A stretch of DNA of 64,000 nucleotides, taken from Vibrio hepatarius. GTDB taxonomy: Bacteria; Pseudomonadota; Gammaproteobacteria; Enterobacterales; Vibrionaceae. The stretch spans positions 228,817 through 292,816 of the forward strand of contig NZ_LHPI01000008.1 of assembly GCF_001274785.1 (NCBI RefSeq). Reading direction: 5' to 3'. Each line of letters opens with the position of its first letter. Within the stretch, counting starts at the first letter, position 1. Positions 51,317 through 60,556 of the stretch are shown here, in pieces. Made by a program: the position numbers and the translations under genes. Below the pieces are notes generated by a model that was not told the origin of the DNA, ran no database searches, and worked only from the letters and a program-made list of their open reading frames with translations.

Positions 51317-52117
51317 TTAGCCGTACTTAGCGCGGGCGTTGACAGGCTCGATGTACCAAATGTTTTTTTGCTTACGGCACGCGGTGTACATGCCTGATTG
51401 GTTGTTAGCCTGTTTAAAAAACTGATAGCTGAACTGACGGCAAATAAATATCCCGGTGATCTTTTTATTCACTTTCGGCTGCAAGCTACTTTGTTGTGGC
51501 TGAGCCACGTAATTGGGCGTTGTGAGTGGATTTGGCTGAGTAGAGAGCACATCGCGATAAATGATATTCGACGAGACATAATCTTTGTGCACGTAACCTT
51601 TAATCACCCCGTTTTGTGTCACCAAATACCAAGGCTGCTCAGAGACTTTTGCGATTACATTAAATACGTCCCCTTTTTCCAACACACCGATCTTGTTGCC
51701 TTGCAAAGACGGTTGGTGCCGGATGTTTAGCGTTGTATTCGCTCGATAAGGAACATCCATAAATTCAAAATCTTGTTGCTCGTCGACCGTTGCCGTCGCT
51801 TGCCTTTGGATTTCAATTGCCAACCACTCTGTTGGTTGTAATTCAATCTGCCATCGCGCCGAAGTATGTTTATCGATACCAGACAAACGCATGCTTTGTT
51901 CGTTTTCTAGACCTTTGGTTAACTGGTTTAGCAGACGCTCACGCTCAGTCTGGCTAAAGAACAGATCGATATCATCGCTGATCCTCTGCACCTTATTGGC
52001 GTGAGACAGCATGATTTCATTCGACAGATTTTCAAACTTAGAGCCCGTTTGTATCAACTGACATCCACTTAAGGCAAGGCAGGTTAATAGCAAAGCCCCA
52101 CTCTTAAACTGCATCAC
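51317..52117 (-). CDS. SH3-domain lipoprotein
   Basis: This protein of 265-266 residues has a lipoprotein signal peptide with lipobox LSGC (Cys19). A helical periplasmic region follows. A bacterial SH3 domain spans about residues 125-180 (VPYRANTTLNIRHQPSLQGNK, then YVHKDYVSS). A final segment has paired Cys. SH3 domains of this type often bind peptidoglycan. Its start overlaps the end of the histidine kinase gene by 14 bp, so it belongs to that operon. No function is known. Confidence 0.82.
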   Translation of the reverse strand: MMQFKSGALLLTCLALSGCQLIQTGSKFENLSNEIMLSHANKVQRISDDIDLFFSQTERERLLNQLTKGLENEQSMRLSGIDKHTSARWQIELQPTEWLAIEIQRQATATVDEQQDFEFMDVPYRANTTLNIRHQPSLQGNKIGVLEKGDVFNVIAKVSEQPWYLVTQNGVIKGYVHKDYVSSNIIYRDVLSTQPNPLTTPNYVAQPQQSSLQPKVNKKITGIFICRQFSYQFFKQANNQSGMYTACRKQKNIWYIEPVNARAKYG

Positions 52118-53480
52118 TCATTCCTCCCGGCAGTTCCAAATACACTTTTGCGCCTCCTAACTCAGACGCCGACACTCCAACGGCGCCGCCGTAGAGCATA
52201 ACAATATCCTGTACGATATTTAATCCTAATCCGGACCCCTCGGTGGTTTCATCTAACCGACGTCCCGGTTTAAAGACATGGTCACGTTTCTCTTCTGGGA
52301 TACCGACACCATCGTCTTCAACATCAATCATTATTCGCTTGCCATTTACCGCGACGTTAACCTGCACTTTTGAGGTCGCCCATTTACACGCGTTATCTAT
52401 CAAATTGCCGAGTACTTCTTCCAAATCGTGTTGATCTCCACGGAAATACACCCCAGCGTGACAACGAAAGCCCAATTCGAGCTGCTTTTGCTTATAGAGA
52501 AGCTCCATCGAAAACAGAATGTCGCTGACGCTTTCTGACACGTTGGTTTGCGCTGCGAGTTGGTTCATCGACCCCGCCAATCGGGCGCGAGCAAGATGCG
52601 TCTGCGCGTTTTGCGTTAAGCGGTTGAGTTGCTCAGTCATTACCTGTGCGGAGTTCTGGTCAATATTTTCTAACTCATGTCTGAGAACCGAAATCGGATT
52701 TTTTAACGCGTGGGCTAAGTTTGCTGCCTGTAAACGTGAGCGTTCTAAAATCGCGCTGTTGTGGGCAAGCAGCAAGTTGATTTCATCACCAAAGTTTTGC
52801 ATCTCTTTTGGCAAGTCAGCGTCGATCTCTTGCTTTTCACCACAACGAATCGCGGCGATATCTTGTTCGAGCTGTTTGATCGGACGTAACACCTGACGAA
52901 TCTGCGCCCAAATCGACAGTGCGATCGTCACCGCTAAAATAGATAAGACGGCAAACAATAAACGGCCGAAGGCATACACGTCTTTATTAATGTCGGCGAT
53001 AGGCCCAGACACCACAAACTGCAAATCTTTGTTGCCTTGCGGATATTCAACCGTTTGGATCCCCATACGCAGTTTCTGTACTGGGCCCATAAGTTCAATA
53101 CGATGAAACTGGTAATCTTCCCCGTGCTCAATCAAAGGCACCGGTTGTTCACTGTAAAGTGAGTCCGACTGGAACAGCACTTGATTGTTATGGTCAATCA
53201 CTTGCCAGTACCAACCTGATAATGGTTGGCTAAACACAGGGTTGCCAGAAGAAGCACCCATCGTGGCCTTCCCCTCACTATCTACTTCTACCGCAGCAAC
53301 CATCGCGTAGAGTTGGTTCTTCAGCCCTTGGTCAAAACGCTGCTCAATATGCTGCTCAAACATGTACATCAGCAGCGCACCGACGTTGAGCATGGCGATT
53401 AAATACCAGCCAACACCGCTACGAATAACCTGCCTGAGCAAAGAATGCTTTTTGTTGGAATCCGATCTAGTCGCACTCAT
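52104..53480 (-). CDS. PhoQ/CarS-like sensor histidine kinase
   Basis: This 458-residue inner-membrane kinase has helices at about residues 18-40 and 178-198, bracketing a periplasmic sensor of about 135 residues. A HAMP region (about 200-250) follows. The H-box ANLAHALKNPISVLRHELE near 268 resembles PhoQ (THSLKTPLAVL). The N-box NLIDNACKWA and G-box DDGVGIP and GSGLGLNIVQDIV are intact. It overlaps its regulator gene by 14 bp. Its family senses divalent cations or cationic peptides, which agrees with the acidic protein encoded upstream. The precise signal is inference. Confidence 0.92.
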   Translation of the reverse strand: MSATRSDSNKKHSLLRQVIRSGVGWYLIAMLNVGALLMYMFEQHIEQRFDQGLKNQLYAMVAAVEVDSEGKATMGASSGNPVFSQPLSGWYWQVIDHNNQVLFQSDSLYSEQPVPLIEHGEDYQFHRIELMGPVQKLRMGIQTVEYPQGNKDLQFVVSGPIADINKDVYAFGRLLFAVLSILAVTIALSIWAQIRQVLRPIKQLEQDIAAIRCGEKQEIDADLPKEMQNFGDEINLLLAHNSAILERSRLQAANLAHALKNPISVLRHELENIDQNSAQVMTEQLNRLTQNAQTHLARARLAGSMNQLAAQTNVSESVSDILFSMELLYKQKQLELGFRCHAGVYFRGDQHDLEEVLGNLIDNACKWATSKVQVNVAVNGKRIMIDVEDDGVGIPEEKRDHVFKPGRRLDETTEGSGLGLNIVQDIVMLYGGAVGVSASELGGAKVYLELPGGMSDAV

Positions 53481-54129
53481 TCAACTGATATCCTTGTCCT
53501 CGGCGCGTTTGAATATGCTGAGTGCCCATTTTTTTCCGAACGCGGTTGACCAGCACTTCAATAACATTCGAGTTGTGCTCAAAGTCCATCTGGTAAAGGT
53601 GCTCGGTGAGTGTTGCTTTCGAAACCACTTCGCCCTGATGATTCATTAGGTAAGAGATCAAACGATATTCCAGTGAAGTTAGATCCAAATGCACACCCGA
53701 TAGCGCAACCCGCTGCGCGGTGCTATCCAACTCTAGCGCGCCACATTTAATTACCGAACTGGCATGCCCATTTGAGCGGCGCACTAAGGCTTCAACGCGC
53801 GCCAACAACTCTTCCATCTCAAACGGTTTGACTAAGTAGTCATCCGCACCAGTACGTAAACCGGTGACTTTTTCACGCCAAGTATCACGAGCGGTAAGAA
53901 TAATGACTGGCATTTTATTTCCTGCTCGTCGCCATTCGGTCAACACGCTTAATCCATCTTTGCCGGGTAAGCCGAGATCCAAAATGGCGATATCATAATC
54001 TTCAGTATCCCCTTGGAACCAAGCGTCATTTCCATCGTGGGTCACGTCAACGGCAAAACCGTGGCTGCTTAGCGAACGGGAAATTTGCTCTGCGGCTTGA
54101 ACGTTATCTTCAACTACTAGTGCTCTCAT
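53467..54129 (-). CDS. OmpR-family response regulator (PhoP/CarR-like)
   Basis: This 220-residue DNA-binding regulator has a receiver domain with phospho-acceptor Asp51 in YDIAILDLGLPGKDG and the conserved Lys in DDYLVKPFEMEEL. A C-terminal winged helix (about residues 125-220) ends VLVNRVRKKMGTQHIQTRRGQGYQL. It lies 18 bp after the PepSY-like gene and overlaps the kinase. Similar systems in Vibrio (CarR/VprA) control lipid A modification and biofilm. Whether this is that system is uncertain. Confidence 0.92.
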   Translation of the reverse strand: MRALVVEDNVQAAEQISRSLSSHGFAVDVTHDGNDAWFQGDTEDYDIAILDLGLPGKDGLSVLTEWRRAGNKMPVIILTARDTWREKVTGLRTGADDYLVKPFEMEELLARVEALVRRSNGHASSVIKCGALELDSTAQRVALSGVHLDLTSLEYRLISYLMNHQGEVVSKATLTEHLYQMDFEHNSNVIEVLVNRVRKKMGTQHIQTRRGQGYQLNECD

Positions 54130-54147
54130 CCTTAAACTCTCAGCTAC

Positions 54148-54564
54148 TTAATCGTCATCATCATCGTCGTTGTCATTGTCGTCATCATCTCTATCAGACG
54201 AGCCGCGACCGCCAGATGAACCTGAACTGCCTGAACTTGAATCCGAACGATCACTCCCGTCTCTAATAAGCACCGGATTGGGTCGGAAAAGTTCTTCATA
54301 GGTGTGGGCGTCGTAATACCGAATCGCAACCCTGCCGCTTGCCTCGAGGATCTTGAGTTCAAACACGGGTTTGCACTCTTTATTGATCGCAGAAGCTTTG
54401 AGCAAGGTGTCTCCTCGGCGGTGTGTCTCTTTCTTTATTTCTTTCATGAACTTAAAGAACGTAGACGCGGACGGTTTTTCACTGCAATTAGCCTGCGCTG
54501 TGCTTGGTACAACCGACAGCACAGTGAACAGACAAAAACACAATAGAGATAAAACTCGACGCAA
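54148..54564 (-). CDS. Secreted PepSY-like protein with Asp-rich tail
   Basis: This 138-residue exported protein starts at a TTG with AAGG upstream. A signal peptide ends near residue 26 (STAQANC). The middle (about residues 30-95) fits a single PepSY-type unit: long helix, then VFELKILEASGRVAIRYYDAHTYEEL. The tail is a Ser/Gly linker (SSSGSSGSSGG) followed by a run of Asp and Asn in which 14 of the last 16 residues are acidic or Asn. It leads the operon with the PhoPQ-like system. A cation- or cationic-peptide-binding role is inferred from the tail and the neighbours. Confidence 0.75.
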   Translation of the reverse strand: MRRVLSLLCFCLFTVLSVVPSTAQANCSEKPSASTFFKFMKEIKKETHRRGDTLLKASAINKECKPVFELKILEASGRVAIRYYDAHTYEELFRPNPVLIRDGSDRSDSSSGSSGSSGGRGSSDRDDDDNDNDDDDDD

Positions 54565-54711
54565 GTGAAAACCTTATGGGCAGAAAAACTCAGGGTAAAA
54601 ATAGCATTGGAAACCTTACCGTTAGCTTACCAAGCGTATCAGCTTTGCGTCAGCACAGTCTTCATAGAATGGAATCGTTCAAACAAACCACACATAAAAA
54701 AGGAAAACACC

Positions 54712-55767
54712 ATGAACATGACTACTTCTAAACAACGTCTTCAGGCAGCTAAGCAATCTTTCGTTACTCGTCGAGTCGCTAAAACCGCGATGGAAAGCAT
54801 TATCGAAGATCTCAGCTACCAACCAAAAGCAGGTGACCTCATTTTGGCGAAAATCACGCTACTCGGTCACCACACTCGCACCGAACGTACCGATGGACGT
54901 AAAGCGCAACTGTTCGAGGGAGACGAAGTGATCCTCGCTTACGGCAACCGCTACGCACCAGATCAGTTTGAAGCGGTGATCCCAAGCGATCTATCGCCAT
55001 GCCATATGGTCGCAGCCGGTGGTATCGCCGCTCACGCGTTGTCATGGCACGAACGTATCGAGTTTCCGACTGAAATTACGCCTATTGGTTTAATTGCAGA
55101 TAAAGACGGCCGCGTGATCAACTTGGCTAACTACTCTGTTCCACCAGCACTATCAGTACCAAACGTGCCAAATGTTACTGTGGTAGGCACCTCAATGAAT
55201 GCGGGTAAAACGACCACTGCCGCACACATTATTCACGGCCTAACCAAAGCGGGCTATCAAGTCGGCGCGATGAAAGTCACAGGAACGGGCGCAGGTGGGG
55301 ATCTGTGGTTAATGCAGGACGCTGGCGCAAGAGTCGCTGTCGACTTTACCGACGCAGGTTTCCCAACCTCATTCAAAGTCGAAGAATTTGAATTGATGGG
55401 CATTGTGAAAAAGCTATCGCAAACTCTGGTTAACCAAGGTTGTAATGCGATTGTGGTTGAGATAGCCGATGGCGTGTACCAACAAGAAACCCGAGCGCTG
55501 CTGCAAAATGAAGAGTACAAAGCGTTGTTTAAAAACGTGGTATTCACTGCTCGAGAATCTCTGGGCGCAACGGCTGGAGCTGAGTGGCTGAAGAGCGAAG
55601 GCTATCACGTACCGGCGATCAGTGGACGCATTTGTTGCTCACCACTTGCCGCGCGCGAAGCCGCCGACGAAGTGCAGCTCAACGTACTTGATTTGGAAGA
55701 CTTGGCGAATCCAGAAACAGCGAAATCACTGTTGGCGACCACTCAAACTTTTAGCGCAATCGCATGA
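54712..55767 (+). CDS. P-loop NTPase of unassigned family (DUF1611-like)
   Basis: This 351-residue cytosolic protein has an N-terminal domain (about residues 10-140) with a beta-rich core, GDLILAKITLLGHHTRTERT. A P-loop domain follows. Walker A is GTSMNAGKT at 159-167. KVTGTGAGGDLWLMQDAG near 190 and IVVEIADG near 255 look like switch and Walker B equivalents of the BioD/MobB/DUF1611 group. No signal peptide. I chose the ATG at 54712 with AGGAAAACACC. A longer upstream frame is not supported. Its stop overlaps the start of the ABC-like gene by 4 bp. The reaction is unknown. Confidence 0.82.
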   Translation: MNMTTSKQRLQAAKQSFVTRRVAKTAMESIIEDLSYQPKAGDLILAKITLLGHHTRTERTDGRKAQLFEGDEVILAYGNRYAPDQFEAVIPSDLSPCHMVAAGGIAAHALSWHERIEFPTEITPIGLIADKDGRVINLANYSVPPALSVPNVPNVTVVGTSMNAGKTTTAAHIIHGLTKAGYQVGAMKVTGTGAGGDLWLMQDAGARVAVDFTDAGFPTSFKVEEFELMGIVKKLSQTLVNQGCNAIVVEIADGVYQQETRALLQNEEYKALFKNVVFTARESLGATAGAEWLKSEGYHVPAISGRICCSPLAAREAADEVQLNVLDLEDLANPETAKSLLATTQTFSAIA

Positions 55768-57323
55768 GATTAGTCCCGATATTTGCTGGCACTCGTCGAT
55801 ACTGGCTGATGGCCTTGATAGGCGTCGGCGTCAGTATCGCCTTGGCCAGCGTATTTAGCGTCATGCTGTTAAAAACGCTCTGGCAGTCCAGCGACTTTAA
55901 TATCTGGATATACGCGTTGGCTGCCACTACTCTGGGCGTTTTTATACTGTCTGTCGTGGAGAGTTATTGCGCCGAAAAACTGGGACAAAACTACGTCAAA
56001 GCCGTGCGCTGCCAGTTATATCAAGGTTTGGTCGGCGCGCCATCTCAGCTTGCGCCAAAACGTCTTGGCGTGGTAATGAGCCGCCTAATCACCGACAGCA
56101 ATCAGATCAAAAATTGGGCATCTATCGGCATCCCTAAGCTCACGATACACTCGCTTTCGGCACTGGGGTTGTCTGTGTTCTTATGTGTACACTGGCATCA
56201 ACTCGGTTGGTTTGCCGTTGGTCTGAGCAGCCTTTGCTTACTGGCAATGTGCTTGCTTACGCCGAAGATGTACCAAATAGCACTAGAGATCAGACGAGAC
56301 CGAGGACGGTTAAGTGGTTTCCTTGGTGAAACCATCATCGCCAGCAGTTCTATTAATCAATTTAATCAACTGAACAGAGAAACCCGACGCTTAGCCCGCC
56401 ACAGTGACAGACTGGCGTCTAGCTCGGTCAAACAAACCATATATCACGCGGCTATCAATAAGTTCAGTACTCTGATTGCCCAAGTGATGACGTTAACCGT
56501 GTTGGTCTTTTTCCTGTGGAATCAAACCTTAGAGAAAAGTGAACTCGCCGCGGTAACCTTAACGCTGGGATTGTTGTTTTACTCGTTAACTCAACTAACG
56601 GTGAGCTGGCGCTACGCGATCACCTTCTACGCTGCAAAAGCGAGGCTCGAACTGGCATTGGAGAACGCACAACCACCGCCAGCAGAAAAAGCCACTAGGT
56701 TAGTCGCCCATCTATCGCATTCACTCAGTTTTAAGCAATTAAAGCTGAATGCAGAAATGAAGCCACTCACGCAGCATATCGAAGCTGGCGGCATAGTGAA
56801 GATTAAAGACAATGGACTCGCCCATCTCTTAGTAGAGTGTTTAACCAAGCAATACACGCCACTGTCCGGACGCATCACTATTTCCGGTCGCCGCTTGGAA
56901 TGGCTTTCGCAGCGCAGCCTGAATAAAAGCGTGATTACAGTTGACCGTTCTAGCAGCCTGCTACGAGGGACGATACGCGCTAACTTACCTCGTTCTACTT
57001 CCCCTTCACAGCTAGAAACGCTGTTGATGCACTTTGAATTGCCTGACGGAATATTGGACGAGACATTAAGTGAACTGGGACGTAACTTATCTCCATCGTG
57101 TTATGCGCACCTGTTACTGGTGAAAGCCCTGCTGCGTGATCCCGGATTACTAATCGTGTCACATCCCGATATTTGCACCAATCCTGAGTTAGTAGGCAAG
57201 CTACTTAGCTGGCAGCGAGAGCAAGGTTTTACGCTACTTCTGGTTGGACATTTAAGTTTAAGTCGAGAAGTTCCATTACAACATATTGTTTTAAAAGAAA
57301 AAGAAAGCAGTTCATCGCGATAA
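55764..57323 (+). CDS. ABC-exporter-like protein with degenerate ATPase domain
   Basis: This 519-residue protein has an exporter-type membrane domain (about residues 13-300, five or six helices). An NBD-like domain follows at about 320-510. The fold cues are still there: GRITISGR, SLLRGTIRANL, ALLRDPGLLIV, and a His in VGHLSLS. The catalytic motifs are not. The Walker A place reads IKDNGLAH (347-354) with no GKS/T, the Q-loop Gln is Asp394, the signature reads LSPSC (442-446), and Walker B reads LLIVSHPD without the catalytic Asp-Glu. The frame is intact over 519 codons. It is coupled to the P-loop NTPase upstream. Confidence 0.85.
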   Translation: MRLVPIFAGTRRYWLMALIGVGVSIALASVFSVMLLKTLWQSSDFNIWIYALAATTLGVFILSVVESYCAEKLGQNYVKAVRCQLYQGLVGAPSQLAPKRLGVVMSRLITDSNQIKNWASIGIPKLTIHSLSALGLSVFLCVHWHQLGWFAVGLSSLCLLAMCLLTPKMYQIALEIRRDRGRLSGFLGETIIASSSINQFNQLNRETRRLARHSDRLASSSVKQTIYHAAINKFSTLIAQVMTLTVLVFFLWNQTLEKSELAAVTLTLGLLFYSLTQLTVSWRYAITFYAAKARLELALENAQPPPAEKATRLVAHLSHSLSFKQLKLNAEMKPLTQHIEAGGIVKIKDNGLAHLLVECLTKQYTPLSGRITISGRRLEWLSQRSLNKSVITVDRSSSLLRGTIRANLPRSTSPSQLETLLMHFELPDGILDETLSELGRNLSPSCYAHLLLVKALLRDPGLLIVSHPDICTNPELVGKLLSWQREQGFTLLLVGHLSLSREVPLQHIVLKEKESSSSR

Positions 57324-57463
57324 GCGTGACTTATTCATTTTGCCTATTAGGAAAAAAATTAACCGATTTCAACTTTTACGGTTGACGTGTCCCAGAGAGT
57401 GCGGTACTAATTTGTTAACTCGAATTTGTGGTTTATTTAACACCTAGATAGGTTTATATAACA

Positions 57464-57526
57464 ATGACAATTAATTTTTCTATCCTGCTGAGCCTCCTCC
57501 TTATCGTGAAATCATCGCGCGGGTAG
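57464..57526 (+). CDS. leuL: leu operon leader peptide
   Basis: This 20-residue frame reads MTINFSILLSLLLIVKSSRG and stops at TAG 57524-57526. Five of six consecutive codons in the centre (LLSLLL) encode leucine. This is the ribosome sensor of classical leu attenuation. It is too short to be found by ordinary gene calling. The downstream terminator lies at 57564-57590. Confidence 0.9.
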   Translation: MTINFSILLSLLLIVKSSRG

Positions 57527-57563
57527 GCTGTGGAAGAAAAATAACCACAACAAGAATTGCTAA

Positions 57564-57590
57564 AACCCGCATCCAGATGCGGGTTTTTTT
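57564..57590 (+). terminator. leu operon attenuator
   Basis: AACCCGCATC and GATGCGGGTT pair around CA, followed by a run of T. GCGGGT at 57519-57524, at the end of leuL, can instead pair with ACCCGC at 57566-57571. A ribosome stalled at the Leu codons would leave that antiterminator arm free and allow transcription of leuABCD. Confidence 0.88.
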
Positions 57591-57658
57591 ATATCTAAAT
57601 ACCGGAAGTAAACGATTAACTGATGCCGATTGCATCAAAATCAAATAAGGAAGCACAC

Positions 57659-59206
57659 ATGAACGATCAGGTCATTATTTTCGACACCACATTGCGTGAT
57701 GGCGAACAGGCGTTGTCAGCAAGCTTGACAGTTAAAGAGAAACTGCAGATTGCCTATGCGCTTGAAAGGCTCGGCGTTGATGTTATCGAAGCAGGTTTCC
57801 CTATCTCTTCTCCAGGTGATTTCGAATCCGTACAAACCATCGCTAAAAATATAAAAAACAGCCGAGTTTGTGCCCTTTCGCGTGCCGTTGCGAAAGATAT
57901 CGATGCTGCCGCTGAAGCGTTAAAAGTTGCTGACCAATTCCGTATTCACACCTTCTTAGCAACCTCAACTATCCACGTTAAAGATAAACTGCGCCGTAGC
58001 TACGACGACGTAGTTGAAATGGCAGTAAACGCGGTAAAACATGCGCGTAACTATACCGACGATGTTGAGTTCTCGTGTGAAGACGCTGGCCGTACGCCAA
58101 TCGACAATCTATGCCGTATGGTCGAAGCAGCGATTAAGGCGGGTGCCACCACAGTCAACATTCCAGATACCGTTGGCTACACCGTGCCAAGCGAATTTGG
58201 CGGTATTATCCAAACGCTGTTTAACCGAGTACCAAACATCGATAAAGCGGTCATTTCTGTGCACTGCCATGATGACTTAGGTATGTCAGTCGCCAACTCG
58301 ATCGCTGCCGTTCAAGCGGGTGCACGTCAGATCGAAGGCACGATCAACGGTATCGGTGAGCGCGCCGGTAACTGTTCGCTAGAAGAGATCGCGATGATCA
58401 TCAAGACTCGCCAAGAGTTCTTAGGCGTACATACTGGCATAAAGCACGAAGAGATCCACCGTACCAGTAAGTTGGTGAGCCAACTATGTAATATGCCGAT
58501 CCAAAGCAATAAAGCGATCGTCGGCGCGAACGCATTCAGCCACTCTTCAGGTATTCACCAAGACGGTATGTTGAAGAACAAGAGCACTTACGAAATCATG
58601 ACGCCTGAGTCAATTGGTCTAAAGAACCAAGCGCTAAACCTAACGAGCCGTTCGGGTCGCGCAGCGGTGAAGAGCCACATGGACTCGATGGGCTACAAAG
58701 AAGAAGAGTACAACTTAGATGCACTGTACACCGACTTCTTGAAACTGGCTGACCGTAAAGGACAAGTGTTCGACTACGACCTAGAAGCATTAATGCACTT
58801 CTCTAACCTTCGTGAAGAAGACGATTACTACAAATTGAACTACCTAAGCGTTCAATCTGGTAGCGTTATGGCGACGACCAGTATCAAGATCCAATGTGGT
58901 GACGAAGAGAAATGTGAAGCAGCCGTCGGTAATGGTCCAGTAGATGCGTTGTACCAATGTATCTATCGTGTAACGGGTTATGATATTGTGTTAGACAAGT
59001 TTGACCTAACCGCTAAAGGTGAAGGTGAAGACGGTCTTGGCCAAGCAGATATCATTGCGAACTACAAAGGTCGCAAATACCATGGTACCGGTGTTTCAAC
59101 CGATATCGTCGAGGCTTCAGGTCAGGCACTACTGCACGTAATCAACAGCATCCATCGTGCAGACCAGATTGCAGAAATAAAACAAAAGAAAGTTGCAACA
59201 GTATAA
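57659..59206 (+). CDS. leuA: 2-isopropylmalate synthase
   Basis: This 515-residue enzyme condenses acetyl-CoA with 2-ketoisovalerate, the first committed step to leucine. The metal-binding [20 protein letters not shown] opens the TIM barrel. [23 protein letters not shown] near residue 200 supplies the His ligands. The C-terminal regulatory domain (about 390-515) binds leucine. I chose the ATG at 57659 (MNDQVIIFD), 9 bases after AAGGA. A longer frame starting at 57623 lies inside the attenuator region and is not supported. Confidence 0.97.
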   Translation: MNDQVIIFDTTLRDGEQALSASLTVKEKLQIAYALERLGVDVIEAGFPISSPGDFESVQTIAKNIKNSRVCALSRAVAKDIDAAAEALKVADQFRIHTFLATSTIHVKDKLRRSYDDVVEMAVNAVKHARNYTDDVEFSCEDAGRTPIDNLCRMVEAAIKAGATTVNIPDTVGYTVPSEFGGIIQTLFNRVPNIDKAVISVHCHDDLGMSVANSIAAVQAGARQIEGTINGIGERAGNCSLEEIAMIIKTRQEFLGVHTGIKHEEIHRTSKLVSQLCNMPIQSNKAIVGANAFSHSSGIHQDGMLKNKSTYEIMTPESIGLKNQALNLTSRSGRAAVKSHMDSMGYKEEEYNLDALYTDFLKLADRKGQVFDYDLEALMHFSNLREEDDYYKLNYLSVQSGSVMATTSIKIQCGDEEKCEAAVGNGPVDALYQCIYRVTGYDIVLDKFDLTAKGEGEDGLGQADIIANYKGRKYHGTGVSTDIVEASGQALLHVINSIHRADQIAEIKQKKVATV

Positions 59207-59213
59207 GACAGAC

Positions 59214-59238
59214 TCCAGGGACGAGAGTCGTCCCTGGA
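59214..59238 (+). other. leuA-leuB intercistronic hairpin
   Basis: TCCAGGGACGA (59214-59224) and TCGTCCCTGGA (59228-59238) form a perfect 11-bp stem around GAG, with no T run. It is probably an RNA stability or processing element rather than a terminator. Confidence 0.65.
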
Positions 59239-59245
59239 AATCTAA

Positions 59246-60358
<1,113 letters not shown>

Positions 60359-60556
60359 TTACCGAATACACAAACACAACAGATTAAAGTCGTCATTATA
60401 AATACAACCCCAATGACAGAGGTTACTTCCTCTAAGTCATTGGTGCTGCAACAAGGCAGCGATATCAAGCTGGCTTGGAAGTTTAGTGCGCTAAATGACC
60501 AAGCTGATTGATAGAAGCAAACGCAGCTGCAGTGACAAGGACGACGAGGAAGAGCA

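Noticed and set aside
57623..57658. 12-codon extension of leuA
   Set aside because: The sequence lies between the attenuator and the well placed AAGGA site. Family members start at MNDQVIIFD.
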